From assembly GCF_005047635.1 (NCBI RefSeq), contig NZ_SUKC01000015.1, forward strand, positions 40,385 through 104,384: a stretch of DNA of 64,000 bases, in the 5' to 3' direction. Position numbers and translations under genes: made by a program. Below, piece after piece: positions 32,277 through 41,000 of this stretch. Each line of letters begins with the position of its first letter. The first letter of the stretch is position 1. Below the pieces are notes generated by a model that was not told where the DNA came from, did not search any database, and was given only the letters and a program-made list of their open reading frames with translations. Origin of the DNA: Arthrobacter sp. CAU 1506 (lineage in GTDB: Bacteria; Actinomycetota; Actinomycetes; Actinomycetales; Micrococcaceae).

Positions 32277-34940
32277 TCAGTCATTAACCTCGTCGGCGAG
32301 GGTAATGGTTCCGGCGGCGCCGTCCACTCTGATGGTCTGACCGGTGACCAGCCGCATGGTGGCCTCCGGAACGCCCACCACGGCCGGGATGCCGTATTCG
32401 CGGGCCACCACCGCTCCGTGTGAAATGATCCCGCCCATCTCCATGACCAATGCCCCGGCGGTCAGGAACAGCGGAGTCCAGCCGGGGTCCGTCGACGGCG
32501 CCACCAGGATTTCGCCCGGCTCCAGGTGCGCTCCGACCGGATCAAGGATCACCCGGGCTTTGCCGGTGATGGTGCCGGCCGAGGCGGGGCTGCCGGCGAG
32601 CACCGGCCGTCCCGGCTCTCCGCCACCTGCAGGCGCTCCGGAGTCGCGGGCCACAGCGGCCTCCACATCCGTGCCGTCCGAAAGCAACAGCCGCGGAATG
32701 AGCCGGCGGCGCAACTCCCGCTCGTAGACCCGGCGGCGGTCGGCCACCAGCTGCTGCAGATCCACCCCGCGCAGCCCCACCCGCACCTCGTCCGGCTGAA
32801 GGAAAAAGATGTCGCCGGCCCCGGCAATCCGGGCCGAGCGGGCAAGCTCCGCACCTACGGCGGCCAGCTGCCGCCGCAGGGCCGCCAGGATGACGACCAG
32901 GTAGTACTTCGGTTGTTCCCGCAGCCCGCACAGCTGCCGGGCCCGCCGCAGCGCCAACCGAACTATCGCCGCCCGCAGTCTGCCGTGCCGGGCAGCCCTG
33001 GCCACCAAGTCCGCGGCCTTTTCCTCGGCCTGCGCGGCGGCGCGCGCGAACTGGACGTCCGGTGCCTGCTGCGGATCGGTGACACGCAGGTAGTTGGTGA
33101 TGACGCCCAGAAGATGGGCCGGGTCTTCGCCCCAGCGGGGCATACCCAGATCGATCTCCGCGACCGCCCGGTGGCCAAAGCGCGCCAGAAACTCACCGAG
33201 CTTCTCCTGCAGGACCGGCGGAAGTGCGCCCGCGGCGTACCGGCGGGACAGCTCATCCGCAGGCTCCGTTGCCAGGACCTGCGCGGCGGCTGGATCTGAG
33301 CGCACCTCGGAGGCCAGCTGCCACAGTTGCAGGTCCATCTCCGAGGTGACGTTGTTGGGCAGCCCACGCAACACTGTCTGCAGTTCCCCGGGGCCGGCTA
33401 TTCCGCGCAGCAGCCAACGGGCCACGCCGAGCAGCGCGAAGCCGGTGCCCGGGACCGGGATAACGCGCGGCACCACGTTCAAGAAAGCCCCGCCCATGAT
33501 GCGCTCCACGTAGTCCATCCGCTGAACGGCGGTCGCGGGCTCGCTGCATTCCAGCAGCTTGTCCAACTCTTCGGCAAAGCTCCGCACACGTCGAAGCGCC
33601 GCCTCGGGACGCCAGACGGCCTCGGCCAGCCGGGGTGCCAGCTGGATCAGCAGCTTGACGCCGTTGGCGGCGAATAAGTTTGGCGACTTGGATCCCGGCA
33701 CCACGGAGAACCTCGGATCCTCATAGAGGGTGCTGAGCAGTTCCGCGGACCGTGCCTCCGCCACCTGAAACATCCTGAGCACGGTCCGCCGGCCGCTTTT
33801 GCTCCGGACCACCGGGGTCAGATCTATGTAAGGGCGCATCCCGGCGGCCCGCATCTGCCATCCGCTGTCGTTGGCGCTGCTCAGCTGCTGCAACAGTGCC
33901 AAGCCCATGGGGGTGATCGGCCGGACGAGTCCCTGGGCCAGACTGGCGCACAGGAACACGCGGGTTCCCGCGGCCGGGTCGACGCCCTCGGGCACTGGAT
34001 ACAACGTGGTGATCGGCCGGGACTGCGTCAGCCAGATCTTTCCCGCCGCGTCCGCCGCCCACTCCACGTCCTGCGGAGCGCCGAAAACGTCCTCGGCAAC
34101 GGCGCCCAGCGCGGCCAGCTCACGCAGCTGCGCGTCCGTCACACCGGATTTCCCGGGAGCCGGTCCCTGCCCCGCTTCCGGCTGGTTTCCGGGCCGTCGC
34201 TCCAGCACTCGGCCGCTTGCCGTGTCCAGCACAAAATGGTCGGGGTTAACGGAGCCGGACACCACCGCATCCCCGAGCCCCCGGGCGGCGTCGATCACGG
34301 TCTGCCCGCGGGTGCCGGTTACCGGGTCCGCGGTGAACAGGACACCGGCTGCCTCGGCCTGCACCATCCGTTGGACGACGACGGCGATGCCCACCTCCCG
34401 CTGGCCGATCCCGTTTGCCGCACGGTAGGCCACCGCACGGTCCGTCCACAGTGACGCCCAGCAGCGGCGGACAGCATCCAGCAGTGCTTCCATACCGGCC
34501 ACATTCAGGAAGGTGTCCTGCTGTCCGGCGAAACTGGCTTCGGGCAGGTCTTCTGCCGTCGCGGAGGATCGGACGGCCACCGGTTCGTCGTCGCCCAGCT
34601 CCGCATAGGCGGCACGGAGCGCCTCGGCCACAGGCTCTGGAATCGCAGTATCCAGAATGAAGGCGCGTACCCTTGCGGCAGCCTCGAACAGGTCCGGGGT
34701 CGTCTCCGGGCGCATGGAGTCCAGCGCGGCGGAAAGCCCTTCCAGATCCTCGGCCACCGCTCGGGAGGCCGCCGTCGTCAGGCAGAATCCGCCTGGCACC
34801 GGCAGCCCGGCGGCAGCGAGAATGCCAAGATTCAGCCCCTTGCCGCCGACAGCCGGCAGCAGCCCTGGCCCAACCTCGGCCAGATCGATGACGAAACGCT
34901 TTTGGCCGTCCTCCGGCCTGTTCGAGCCCGCCGAATCCAT
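32277..34940 (-). CDS. PEP-utilising kinase of rifampicin-phosphotransferase (RPH) type architecture
   Basis: 887 aa. The N-terminal ATP-grasp domain has VGGKGLNLG and AVRSSATAEDLPEASFAGQQ. A central helical domain of about 430 residues follows. The C-terminal mobile domain has the phospho-His motif GGIISHGAVVAREYGIPAVV. The protein ends there, so the TIM-barrel of true PEP synthase is missing. This three-domain order is that of rifampicin phosphotransferase (about 870 aa). The acceptor could be rifampicin-like or another hydroxyl compound; the middle domain, which sets the acceptor, is not conserved enough to tell. It is monocistronic. Confidence 0.75.
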   Translation of the reverse strand: MDSAGSNRPEDGQKRFVIDLAEVGPGLLPAVGGKGLNLGILAAAGLPVPGGFCLTTAASRAVAEDLEGLSAALDSMRPETTPDLFEAAARVRAFILDTAIPEPVAEALRAAYAELGDDEPVAVRSSATAEDLPEASFAGQQDTFLNVAGMEALLDAVRRCWASLWTDRAVAYRAANGIGQREVGIAVVVQRMVQAEAAGVLFTADPVTGTRGQTVIDAARGLGDAVVSGSVNPDHFVLDTASGRVLERRPGNQPEAGQGPAPGKSGVTDAQLRELAALGAVAEDVFGAPQDVEWAADAAGKIWLTQSRPITTLYPVPEGVDPAAGTRVFLCASLAQGLVRPITPMGLALLQQLSSANDSGWQMRAAGMRPYIDLTPVVRSKSGRRTVLRMFQVAEARSAELLSTLYEDPRFSVVPGSKSPNLFAANGVKLLIQLAPRLAEAVWRPEAALRRVRSFAEELDKLLECSEPATAVQRMDYVERIMGGAFLNVVPRVIPVPGTGFALLGVARWLLRGIAGPGELQTVLRGLPNNVTSEMDLQLWQLASEVRSDPAAAQVLATEPADELSRRYAAGALPPVLQEKLGEFLARFGHRAVAEIDLGMPRWGEDPAHLLGVITNYLRVTDPQQAPDVQFARAAAQAEEKAADLVARAARHGRLRAAIVRLALRRARQLCGLREQPKYYLVVILAALRRQLAAVGAELARSARIAGAGDIFFLQPDEVRVGLRGVDLQQLVADRRRVYERELRRRLIPRLLLSDGTDVEAAVARDSGAPAGGGEPGRPVLAGSPASAGTITGKARVILDPVGAHLEPGEILVAPSTDPGWTPLFLTAGALVMEMGGIISHGAVVAREYGIPAVVGVPEATMRLVTGQTIRVDGAAGTITLADEVND

Positions 34941-35032
34941 GCTGCCCCCGGTCTCTGCCGTGCCAATGGTGGCTGGTGCCGACTGTATGCCCGCCGCCCG
35001 GGGAACTCAATGGGCGGGTGCCCGTCCGGCTC

Positions 35033-35425
35033 TCAGCGGATGAAAGGCATGACCTGGAAGGTCACGAGGTTGTACACCAGCACCCCGAGCGCGCCCGTGG
35101 CGCCGATCCCGATCGCGACGCCTGAGAGCACCTTTCCTGTTGCTTGCCGCGCTCCTCTGGCTCCCAGGACAAGGGCCAGCAGGTTCAGCACGAGCACGAC
35201 GGCCCAGGCGACGGCCCAGAACGTGAAAATGTTGCCGTAGTCCAGTCTGGCCGCCGCCCGCTGCGCGGCCAAGGGCGCGGCGAATGTCGTGAACCAGGTG
35301 AGCACCACCGCGACCAGTGCGCAGGCGACTGCCGCGCGGGCCGTCACGTTGGCCCGCGGCCGGGGCGAATTGGCGTGCGCAGGTGACTCTGACGAGGCAT
35401 CAGGGAAAGTCATCGGAGCGTTCAT
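35033..35425 (-). CDS. small membrane protein, 130 aa
   Basis: A polar N-terminus of about 25 residues is followed by three hydrophobic helices (AVACALVAVVLTWFTTF, FWAVAWAVVLVLNLLALV, VLSGVAIGIGATGALGVLVY). The last two resemble DUF4190-type helices. No function is known. Confidence 0.6.
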   Translation of the reverse strand: MNAPMTFPDASSESPAHANSPRPRANVTARAAVACALVAVVLTWFTTFAAPLAAQRAAARLDYGNIFTFWAVAWAVVLVLNLLALVLGARGARQATGKVLSGVAIGIGATGALGVLVYNLVTFQVMPFIR

Positions 35426-35807
35426 GCTCGAGAGTCTAGTGCCGGCTCAGCGCCCGGGCTCCTGCGCAGGCGCCACGCTCGGCGTCGGCGCACTGGTCCA
35501 CTACGGCGTAACCAGCCAAGAAGGAGTTGTCATCGCCGCCGACTCGTTCATTCGCACGGCCGGAGAACGGCCCCTCGGGCTGCAATCGGCGGTGGGGCGT
35601 GCCGCCAGCTGTTGACAGCTGAATCACAGGTTGGTCACAGCTTCTCGCAACAGCCCGCCCCAATGATAGGTGCAGGCGCCGCTGTACCCATTCCGGCACC
35701 GCTGCCGCGCAGGTACTATTCGAGTCAGGCCGCAGGAGAACGGCTGTTGGTTTCGCAGCCGGGCCATGTCCTACCCGTTTAACGACGACCTGTGAGAGAA
35801 ACAGCCG
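35426..35807. other. intergenic region with the two-component operon promoter
   Basis: No gene is supported in these 380 bp. It holds the PhoP-box-like repeat at 35624-35641 and is expected to hold the promoter of the histidine kinase gene. Confidence 0.6.
35624..35641 (+). promoter_or_regulatory. PhoP-box-like direct repeat upstream of the two-component operon
   Basis: TCACAGG-TTGG-TCACAGC is a direct repeat of 7 bp with a 4-bp gap. It matches the mycobacterial PhoP site TCACAGC-N4-TCACAGC with one mismatch. It lies about 170 bp before the kinase start, consistent with autoregulation. Confidence 0.6.
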
Positions 35808-37436
35808 ATGCGGAATGTCAAAGTACCGCCCTTCCCGGCGACGGCTCCGCAGTTGGCCTCGACCGGGTCATCCCAGACGGCGTGGTCCTGGGCGGGAGAC
35901 GACACTGGCCGGTCTGCGGCTGAATCCGGCGAAGCGCAGCGTCGGGGACATGGACAGCACCGGGGCGGCCTGCTGAAATCCTGGCCCCTGCGCCGCAAAC
36001 TTCTGCTGGCCACGCTGACCCTCCTGGCCATCATGTCCGCCACGGTGGGCGTTGTCGGGTATGGGGTCATGAGTGTCTATCTGACCAGTCAGTTGGACCA
36101 GCAGCTCGAGGAAGCTTCAAACCGGGCCATCCGCTTCGGGATGATATTTCGTGGAGCGCCCGAGGCGGACTCCCGGGACATGATGAACATTCCCGCACAG
36201 GGAGCCGGCACCCTTAACGCCCGGATCCGTGATGGTGAGGTCAGACGCGCGGCGCTGCTCACCGCAGAAGGGCGCAGGCAGAACCTGCCTGCGAGGGATA
36301 TTGCGATCCTCACCACTTTGACGGTCAATGCGCCGGCGGTTAACCGCACGCTCTCCGTCGGCGACTACCGTCTGGTAGCGGACAGAGACCCTGAAGACGG
36401 GAGCACCATCATCACCGGACTGCCCCTGGCGGGCAAGGAGAACATCCTGGCTTCCCTGACGGCCACCACCCTGATTGTGTCCGGTGCAGGGCTGATCGCC
36501 ACGGGGCTGCTGGGCATGGTCATCATCCGGCGGACGCTGCGACCCCTGGAGGATTTGTCCGCCGTCGCCACCCAGGTCTCGGAGCTCCCGCTGGACAAGG
36601 GCGAAGTTGCACTGGCCGTACGTGTTCCCCCGGACGCAGCCCTTCCGGAGACGGAAGTGGGCCGGGTGGGTCAGGCGTTCAACCTCATGTTGGACAATGT
36701 CGGCAGCGCCCTTGCGGCACGCCAACAGAGCGAAACCAACGTACGGCAGTTTGTGGCCGATGCCAGCCACGAACTCCGGACACCGCTGGCCTCGATCCGG
36801 GGCTACTCCGAGCTGCTCCGGCTCACCGAGACGCTCAGCCCGGACGGCCGGCTGTCCTTGGAAAGAGTCGAGTCCGAGTCCAGACGGATGACGTCCCTGG
36901 TCGAAGACCTGCTGTTGCTGGCGCGACTGGATGAGGGCCATCCGCCGCGGGAAAGCGAGGTCGATCTGACCCAGCTCGTGATCGAATCCGTCAGCGACGC
37001 CCAGGTCACCGCGCCCGCCCATTCCTGGCGGCTGGAACTGCCCGAAGTGCCGGTGACCGTGCGCGGGGACGAGGGCCAGCTCCGGCAGACGCTCATCAAC
37101 CTACTGACGAATGCGCACCGGCACACCGACCCCGGAACCGCAGTGGTCACCTCACTGTCCCAGGATCCGGGCGGTGGAGCGGTCGTCACCGTCGCCGACA
37201 ACGGACCCGGCATCGCGCCGGATTTCGTCGACCGGATCTTTGCGCGCTTTACCAGGGGGGATGCGTCCCGCTCGGGTGGAACGCACGGACTGGGGCTGTC
37301 GATTGCTGCGGCGATTGTCGCTGCGCACGGTGGTCACCTTGGTGTGCGCAGCAGCCCGGGTGACACCGAATTCACCATCCGTCTTCCCGGTCCCGAACCG
37401 GGTCCCCGGTCCACAATCCTGCCGGATACCCCCTGA
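35808..37436 (+). CDS. sensor histidine kinase, PhoR-like
   Basis: 542 aa. A cytoplasmic N-terminus of about 60 residues is followed by TM1 (about 64-88), an extracellular sensor region of about 125 residues, TM2 (about 214-240) and a HAMP linker. The phospho-accepting His321 is in VADASHELRTPLASIRGYSE. The ATP-binding boxes are NLLTNAHRH (N), ADNGPGIAPD (G1), and GGTHGLGLSIAAAIVAAHGG (G2). The response regulator follows 54 bp downstream. It probably senses an envelope signal and phosphorylates that regulator. Confidence 0.88.
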   Translation: MRNVKVPPFPATAPQLASTGSSQTAWSWAGDDTGRSAAESGEAQRRGHGQHRGGLLKSWPLRRKLLLATLTLLAIMSATVGVVGYGVMSVYLTSQLDQQLEEASNRAIRFGMIFRGAPEADSRDMMNIPAQGAGTLNARIRDGEVRRAALLTAEGRRQNLPARDIAILTTLTVNAPAVNRTLSVGDYRLVADRDPEDGSTIITGLPLAGKENILASLTATTLIVSGAGLIATGLLGMVIIRRTLRPLEDLSAVATQVSELPLDKGEVALAVRVPPDAALPETEVGRVGQAFNLMLDNVGSALAARQQSETNVRQFVADASHELRTPLASIRGYSELLRLTETLSPDGRLSLERVESESRRMTSLVEDLLLLARLDEGHPPRESEVDLTQLVIESVSDAQVTAPAHSWRLELPEVPVTVRGDEGQLRQTLINLLTNAHRHTDPGTAVVTSLSQDPGGGAVVTVADNGPGIAPDFVDRIFARFTRGDASRSGGTHGLGLSIAAAIVAAHGGHLGVRSSPGDTEFTIRLPGPEPGPRSTILPDTP

Positions 37437-37490
37437 CCAGGGCGGCGCTCCAGACCGGCATCCGGAACCTCGACGGTGAAAGGCATGCAC

Positions 37491-38237
37491 ATGAACGAGA
37501 ACCCCACACACTCTTTTGCGGACAGCCTTCCCCGGCTGCAGCACCCGGATGGAATGCCGATACGCGCCCTGGTCGTGGATGATGAAGCAAGTCTCGCCGA
37601 GTTAGTCAGCATGGGCCTGCGGATGGTCGGCTGGGATGTGTCCGTAGCGTCCGACGGCGACACCGCGATCCGCCTCGCCCGCGATCGCCGCCCCGACGTC
37701 CTGGTGCTCGATGTCATGATGCCCGGTATCGACGGAGTCGAGGCGCTCGGCCGGATCCGTGCCTTCGCACCGGACGTGCCCGCGCTTTTCCTCACCGCCA
37801 GGGATGCGGTGCCTGACCGCATCGCAGGTCTGGCCGCCGGCGCTGACGATTACGTCACGAAGCCGTTCAGCCTGGAGGAAGTGATGCTCCGGCTGCACCG
37901 GCTCGTCCAGCGCTCTGGCGCAGCCGCGGCGGATAGCTCGACGCTGGTGGTCGGAGATCTCAGCATGAATCTGGATACCCGGGAAGTCATCCGCGCAGGG
38001 GAGGACCTCCAGCTCACCACAACGCAGTTCGAACTGCTCCGGTTCCTCATGGAGAATCCCCGCCGAGTGGTGAGCAAGGCGCAGATTCTGAACCGAGTCT
38101 GGGACTACGATTTCGGCGGGCAGGCCAACGTGGTGGAACTGTACATTTCCTACCTTCGCAAAAAGATCGACGTCGACCGTGCGCCAATGATCCACACCGT
38201 CCGCGGTGCCGGCTACGTCATCAAACCGGCAAACTGA
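37491..38237 (+). CDS. OmpR/PhoB-family response regulator, PhoP-like
   Basis: 248 aa from ATG 37491, which lies 7 bp after GAAAGG; ATG 37485 is too close to it. The receiver domain has VVDDEA, the phospho-Asp in VLDVMMPGIDG and the Lys in YVTKPFSLEEV. The C-terminal winged helix has WDYDFGGQANVVELYISYLR. These segments are strikingly like mycobacterial PhoP. Three PhoP-box-like repeats lie near it (35624, 38307, 39290), which supports the assignment. The symbol is left blank because orthology was not tested. Confidence 0.85.
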   Translation: MNENPTHSFADSLPRLQHPDGMPIRALVVDDEASLAELVSMGLRMVGWDVSVASDGDTAIRLARDRRPDVLVLDVMMPGIDGVEALGRIRAFAPDVPALFLTARDAVPDRIAGLAAGADDYVTKPFSLEEVMLRLHRLVQRSGAAAADSSTLVVGDLSMNLDTREVIRAGEDLQLTTTQFELLRFLMENPRRVVSKAQILNRVWDYDFGGQANVVELYISYLRKKIDVDRAPMIHTVRGAGYVIKPAN

Positions 38238-38306
38238 CTCCGGTCTCGATCTCGTCGTTGCCGACCGCAGCTACGGGGACCCCGGACGATGCAAGCCACA
38301 GACCTC

Positions 38307-38324
38307 TCACAGCCAGCTCATAGT
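38307..38324 (+). promoter_or_regulatory. PhoP-box-like direct repeat downstream of the response regulator
   Basis: TCACAGC-CAGC-TCATAGT has the first half exact and five of seven bases in the second, with the same 4-bp gap. A possible -10 TACGGT follows at 38334. It lies 78 bp before the GTG of the small gene at 38402. Confidence 0.45.
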
Positions 38325-38401
38325 CAGACTGCCTACGGTCGAAATCAGCAGGTCGGAAACACTCCGTGACCGACGGCGATGAGGGGGAGAGGCGGCAAAC
38401 C

Positions 38402-38653
38402 GTGGCAAACGACGATGTTCCCGCGACAGCTACTGTCACAACATTGGTGATCCGTGTCTGGCATGAAGCGATCGATGACGGCTTTCGTGCCCGAATGATC
38501 GCCACTTCACGGCGGGGCAAGAATTCGGTGATTGCGGCGACATCAGATCCCGGACGTGTATTAAGCGAGGCCGCTGAATGGCTCTCTGGCTTTCAACCAG
38601 AGGCAACTGCGGCTGCCTTTCCATCGGGTGAATCCAGTGCAGGCACGTCCTAG
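38402..38653 (+). CDS. small hypothetical protein, 83 aa, possible PhoP-like target
   Basis: The start is GTG 38402 with GGGGGAGAGG about 10 bp upstream; a GTG at 38366 has no such site. The product contains a regular alpha/beta stretch (LVIRVWHEAIDDGFRARMIA) and a hydrophobic helix core. It overlaps the convergent rhodanese gene by 4 bp. No family is recognised. Confidence 0.55.
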   Translation: MANDDVPATATVTTLVIRVWHEAIDDGFRARMIATSRRGKNSVIAATSDPGRVLSEAAEWLSGFQPEATAAAFPSGESSAGTS

Positions 38654-39144
38654 CCGGACTGCTTGCGCAGTACTGCCCAAGCTTGGAAGCCGCCGATAAG
38701 GTCGGTCGCCTGGGGCAGCCCCAACCGTTGCAAGGTGTGTGCAGCGAGGCTGGAGCTGTAGCCCTCGTTGCAGACGACGACGATCCGCCGAGCGGGATCG
38801 CCAGCGATCGGGAGCCGGTGGGGGCTGGCAGGATCGAGCCGCCACTCGAGCACGTTTCTGTCAATGACGACCGCACCCGGAAGTTCACCGTCGCGGTCCC
38901 GCTGATCGACCGGCCGTGTGTCAACAACAAGGGCGCCCGCTGCCATCTCCCGCTCAAGATCTGAAGCATGAACGCGCTCAAGTCCGATCCGGCTCTCAAG
39001 CAGTAATTGGTCGATCGTCAGAGTCCCGGATGAATCGCTGGGATCTGCACTCCGTTGGCCGGTCGCGGCGGCGCCGTCGTCGGAGATGTGACGCTGCTTC
39101 ACCGTTTGCCTCGCTTTGCCCGCTGGGTCGGTCGGTCTTTCCAC
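38650..39144 (-). CDS. rhodanese-domain protein (single domain)
   Basis: 164 aa from GTG 39144; another GTG about 35 bp inside the gene is also possible. The rhodanese fold is clear: GALVVDTRPVDQRDRDGELP, then the active-site loop VVVCNEGYSSSLAAHTLQRL with catalytic Cys. The C-terminal DLIGGFQAW is the family end motif. It transfers sulfane sulfur or serves as a Cdc25-like phosphatase fold; in the cytoplasm a sulfur-transfer role is likeliest. It is convergent with the 83-aa gene. Confidence 0.82.
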   Translation of the reverse strand: MERPTDPAGKARQTVKQRHISDDGAAATGQRSADPSDSSGTLTIDQLLLESRIGLERVHASDLEREMAAGALVVDTRPVDQRDRDGELPGAVVIDRNVLEWRLDPASPHRLPIAGDPARRIVVVCNEGYSSSLAAHTLQRLGLPQATDLIGGFQAWAVLRKQSG

Positions 39145-39289
39145 TCTGAAGCCACATGATGAGCAACTTTAGGCGTCGATATCAAGGGCATGGAACGATC
39201 CAGGTCTTCGGGAGATGCGATCGCAACGCCAGGCGGGCATCATCTGTGAGCATTTTCCGCCAGCGTTGCCGTCCTGTTCCATAGCTTTT

Positions 39290-39307
39290 TCACAGTTTGG
39301 CCACAGT
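39290..39307 (+). promoter_or_regulatory. PhoP-box-like direct repeat upstream of the M28 peptidase gene
   Basis: TCACAGT-TTGG-CCACAGT repeats with the same 7-4-7 layout as the site at 35624, including the TTGG spacer. TATGGT (39315-39320) lies just after it as a -10 box, so the repeat takes the -35 position, as in OmpR-type activation. The gene starts at 39483. Confidence 0.55.
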
Positions 39308-39482
39308 AGGTTCTTATGGTCCGGCCCGACAGTGGAGGTGACGCGGGCAACCCTGCTGGATTCCAGCATCCGCACCATGGCGTAACAACGGCTCCGGCCG
39401 CCGGTTCCGTTGCGGAGACGGCCGCGGCCGGGTCTGCCAAAGAAGCGACCAGCGTCCTGTACGCAGGATTGGGGGAGTCGAC

Positions 39483-40604
39483 ATGCAACGTGCAGAGTCC
39501 GTTCCGCAGCGTTTCCAGGACCATCCCCGTCGCAGTGCACGGTGGTGCACCGTTGCGCTGTGCGCGGCCCTGGTCGGCGGGCTTGCCGCCTGTACGGAGG
39601 AACCGCGGTCGCCGGTGGTCGTGGAGGCCCCGCCGGACCCGGCGGTGGTGCGCGAAGTGGTGGAGCCCAGCGGACTAACACGGCATCTGGAGGCGTTGCA
39701 GGCGGCGGCGGACGCGAACGGCGGGAACCGGGCCGACGCCACCGGGGGCTACGAAGCATCCGCGGAATACGTTGAGCAGCAGTTGCGCGCGGCGGGATAC
39801 GAGCCGCGGCGGCAGGAGTTCAGCTACGGCCGGCGCGACCCGGTGGACGCGTTCAACATCCTGGCCGACACCGACGCTGGCAGTTCCGGGAACGTGCTGG
39901 TGCTGGGCGCGCATCTGGATTCGGTCGAGGAGGGGCCCGGCCTCAACGACAACGGCAGCGGCGTCGCGGCGGTGCTGGAGGTGGCGTTGCGGCTCGCGGA
40001 GCAGGGCGCGGTACCGCGGGACCGGATCCGGTTCGCGTTCTGGGGCGGCGAGGAGGACGGAATGCACGGCTCGGAACACTACGTCGAGGAGCTCTCCGGC
40101 GCGGAGGCCGCCGCGCACGTGGCGTACCTGAACGTGGACGTGGTGGGCTCCCCGAACGGCGTGGTGTTCGTCTACGACGGCGACGGCTCCGACCTCGACG
40201 GCTTCAACAGCGAGGATTCCGACAGCGAGGCGGAGGCCGGGCCCGAGGGATCTGGCGCCGTCGAACAGGTCTTCGTGGACATCCTGCGCGGCGAAGGGAT
40301 CGAGGCGCTGCCGTTCGGATTCATCGAGGACTCGGACTACGACGCGTTCGTAAAGGGCGGCATTCCGGCCGGCGGGCTGTTCACCGGCGATGCGGGGACC
40401 AAGAGCGAGGCCGAGGCACTCACCTTCGGCGGGCAGGCCGGGGAGCAGTACGACGAGTGCTACCACGAGGCCTGCGACACCATCGACAACGTCGACATGA
40501 CCGTGCTGGAGCAGATGACCGAAACGCTCATCAGCGCGACCGTCTCGCTCGGCGGCATCGAAGACGGCCTCGCCACGGGCACCGCCACCGAGGGCGCCGG
40601 CTGA
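39483..40604 (+). CDS. M28-family lipoprotein aminopeptidase
   Basis: 373 aa. A basic N-terminus and hydrophobic segment end in the lipobox GLAAC. The zinc ligands of M28 peptidases are visible: His/Asp in GAHLDSV, Asp in NDNGSG, the catalytic Glu pair in WGGEEDG, Asp in NVDVVG, and the last His in CYHEACDTID. GGGGGAG lies 5 bp before the ATG. It is an exported, membrane-anchored aminopeptidase. A PhoP-box-like site lies at its promoter. Confidence 0.88.
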   Translation: MQRAESVPQRFQDHPRRSARWCTVALCAALVGGLAACTEEPRSPVVVEAPPDPAVVREVVEPSGLTRHLEALQAAADANGGNRADATGGYEASAEYVEQQLRAAGYEPRRQEFSYGRRDPVDAFNILADTDAGSSGNVLVLGAHLDSVEEGPGLNDNGSGVAAVLEVALRLAEQGAVPRDRIRFAFWGGEEDGMHGSEHYVEELSGAEAAAHVAYLNVDVVGSPNGVVFVYDGDGSDLDGFNSEDSDSEAEAGPEGSGAVEQVFVDILRGEGIEALPFGFIEDSDYDAFVKGGIPAGGLFTGDAGTKSEAEALTFGGQAGEQYDECYHEACDTIDNVDMTVLEQMTETLISATVSLGGIEDGLATGTATEGAG

Positions 40605-40648
40605 GCCGCTTGCCTCGCTCACTGCTGTGAAGCCTTAAAGGCAAAGCA

Positions 40649-40688
40649 AAGGCCCCGGTTCCCTTTGTTTACAAAGGAACCGGAGCCT
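40649..40688 (-). terminator. terminator of the tRNA gene at the attachment site
   Basis: GGCCCCGGTTCCCTTTG (40651-40667) pairs with CAAAGGAACCGGAGCC (40672-40687) around the loop TTTA. Read on the minus strand it follows the tRNA 3' end by 8 bp and is succeeded by TTTGCTTTGCCTTT. It would terminate the tRNA transcript and perhaps the opposite M28 transcript. Confidence 0.75.
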
Positions 40689-40695
40689 TCTCAGT

Positions 40696-40721
40696 TGGCG
40701 GTGACGGTGGGATTTGAACCC
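40696..40721 (-). tRNA. 3' end of a tRNA gene (probably tRNA-Ser); element attachment-site remnant
   Basis: On the minus strand this reads GGGTTCAAATCCCACC then GTCACCGCCA: the T loop TTCAAAT, the 3' T stem, the 3' acceptor strand, a G discriminator and CCA. The rest of a tRNA is not present beyond 40721, because the T stem loses pairing and no acceptor strand GGTGACG follows. A G discriminator suggests tRNA-Ser. It is the short copy left when an element integrates into a tRNA 3' end. Confidence 0.75.
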
Positions 40722-41000
40722 ATTTCTTTGGTCAATCGCGTCCAAGGTGATGCGCGAAATATGCCGGAAATTCAACGATTTTGACCCGCTTGCTCACAGG
40801 TGCTCACGGCTTCTCGCAGGTACTCCTGCACCAAAATGCACCACGGGTAGTCATTCGCGGGCGGAGTTATGGGCCTTTGAGCCGCCTGAGTGAACGCCTG
40901 CTTGTCGAAGCACACTGTGAAGCCCTCAGTGAGCGAGAATCAGATTGCCCGCTCTAGACCTTTCGGGGCCCCACCGCAGCGTAGAGAAAGGAATTGCCTC

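Noticed and set aside
40790..40812. TCACAGG/TCACGGC repeat resembling a PhoP box
   Set aside because: The period is 10 rather than 11 bp and it lies in the attachment region with no gene placed for such control; an integrase arm site is as likely.
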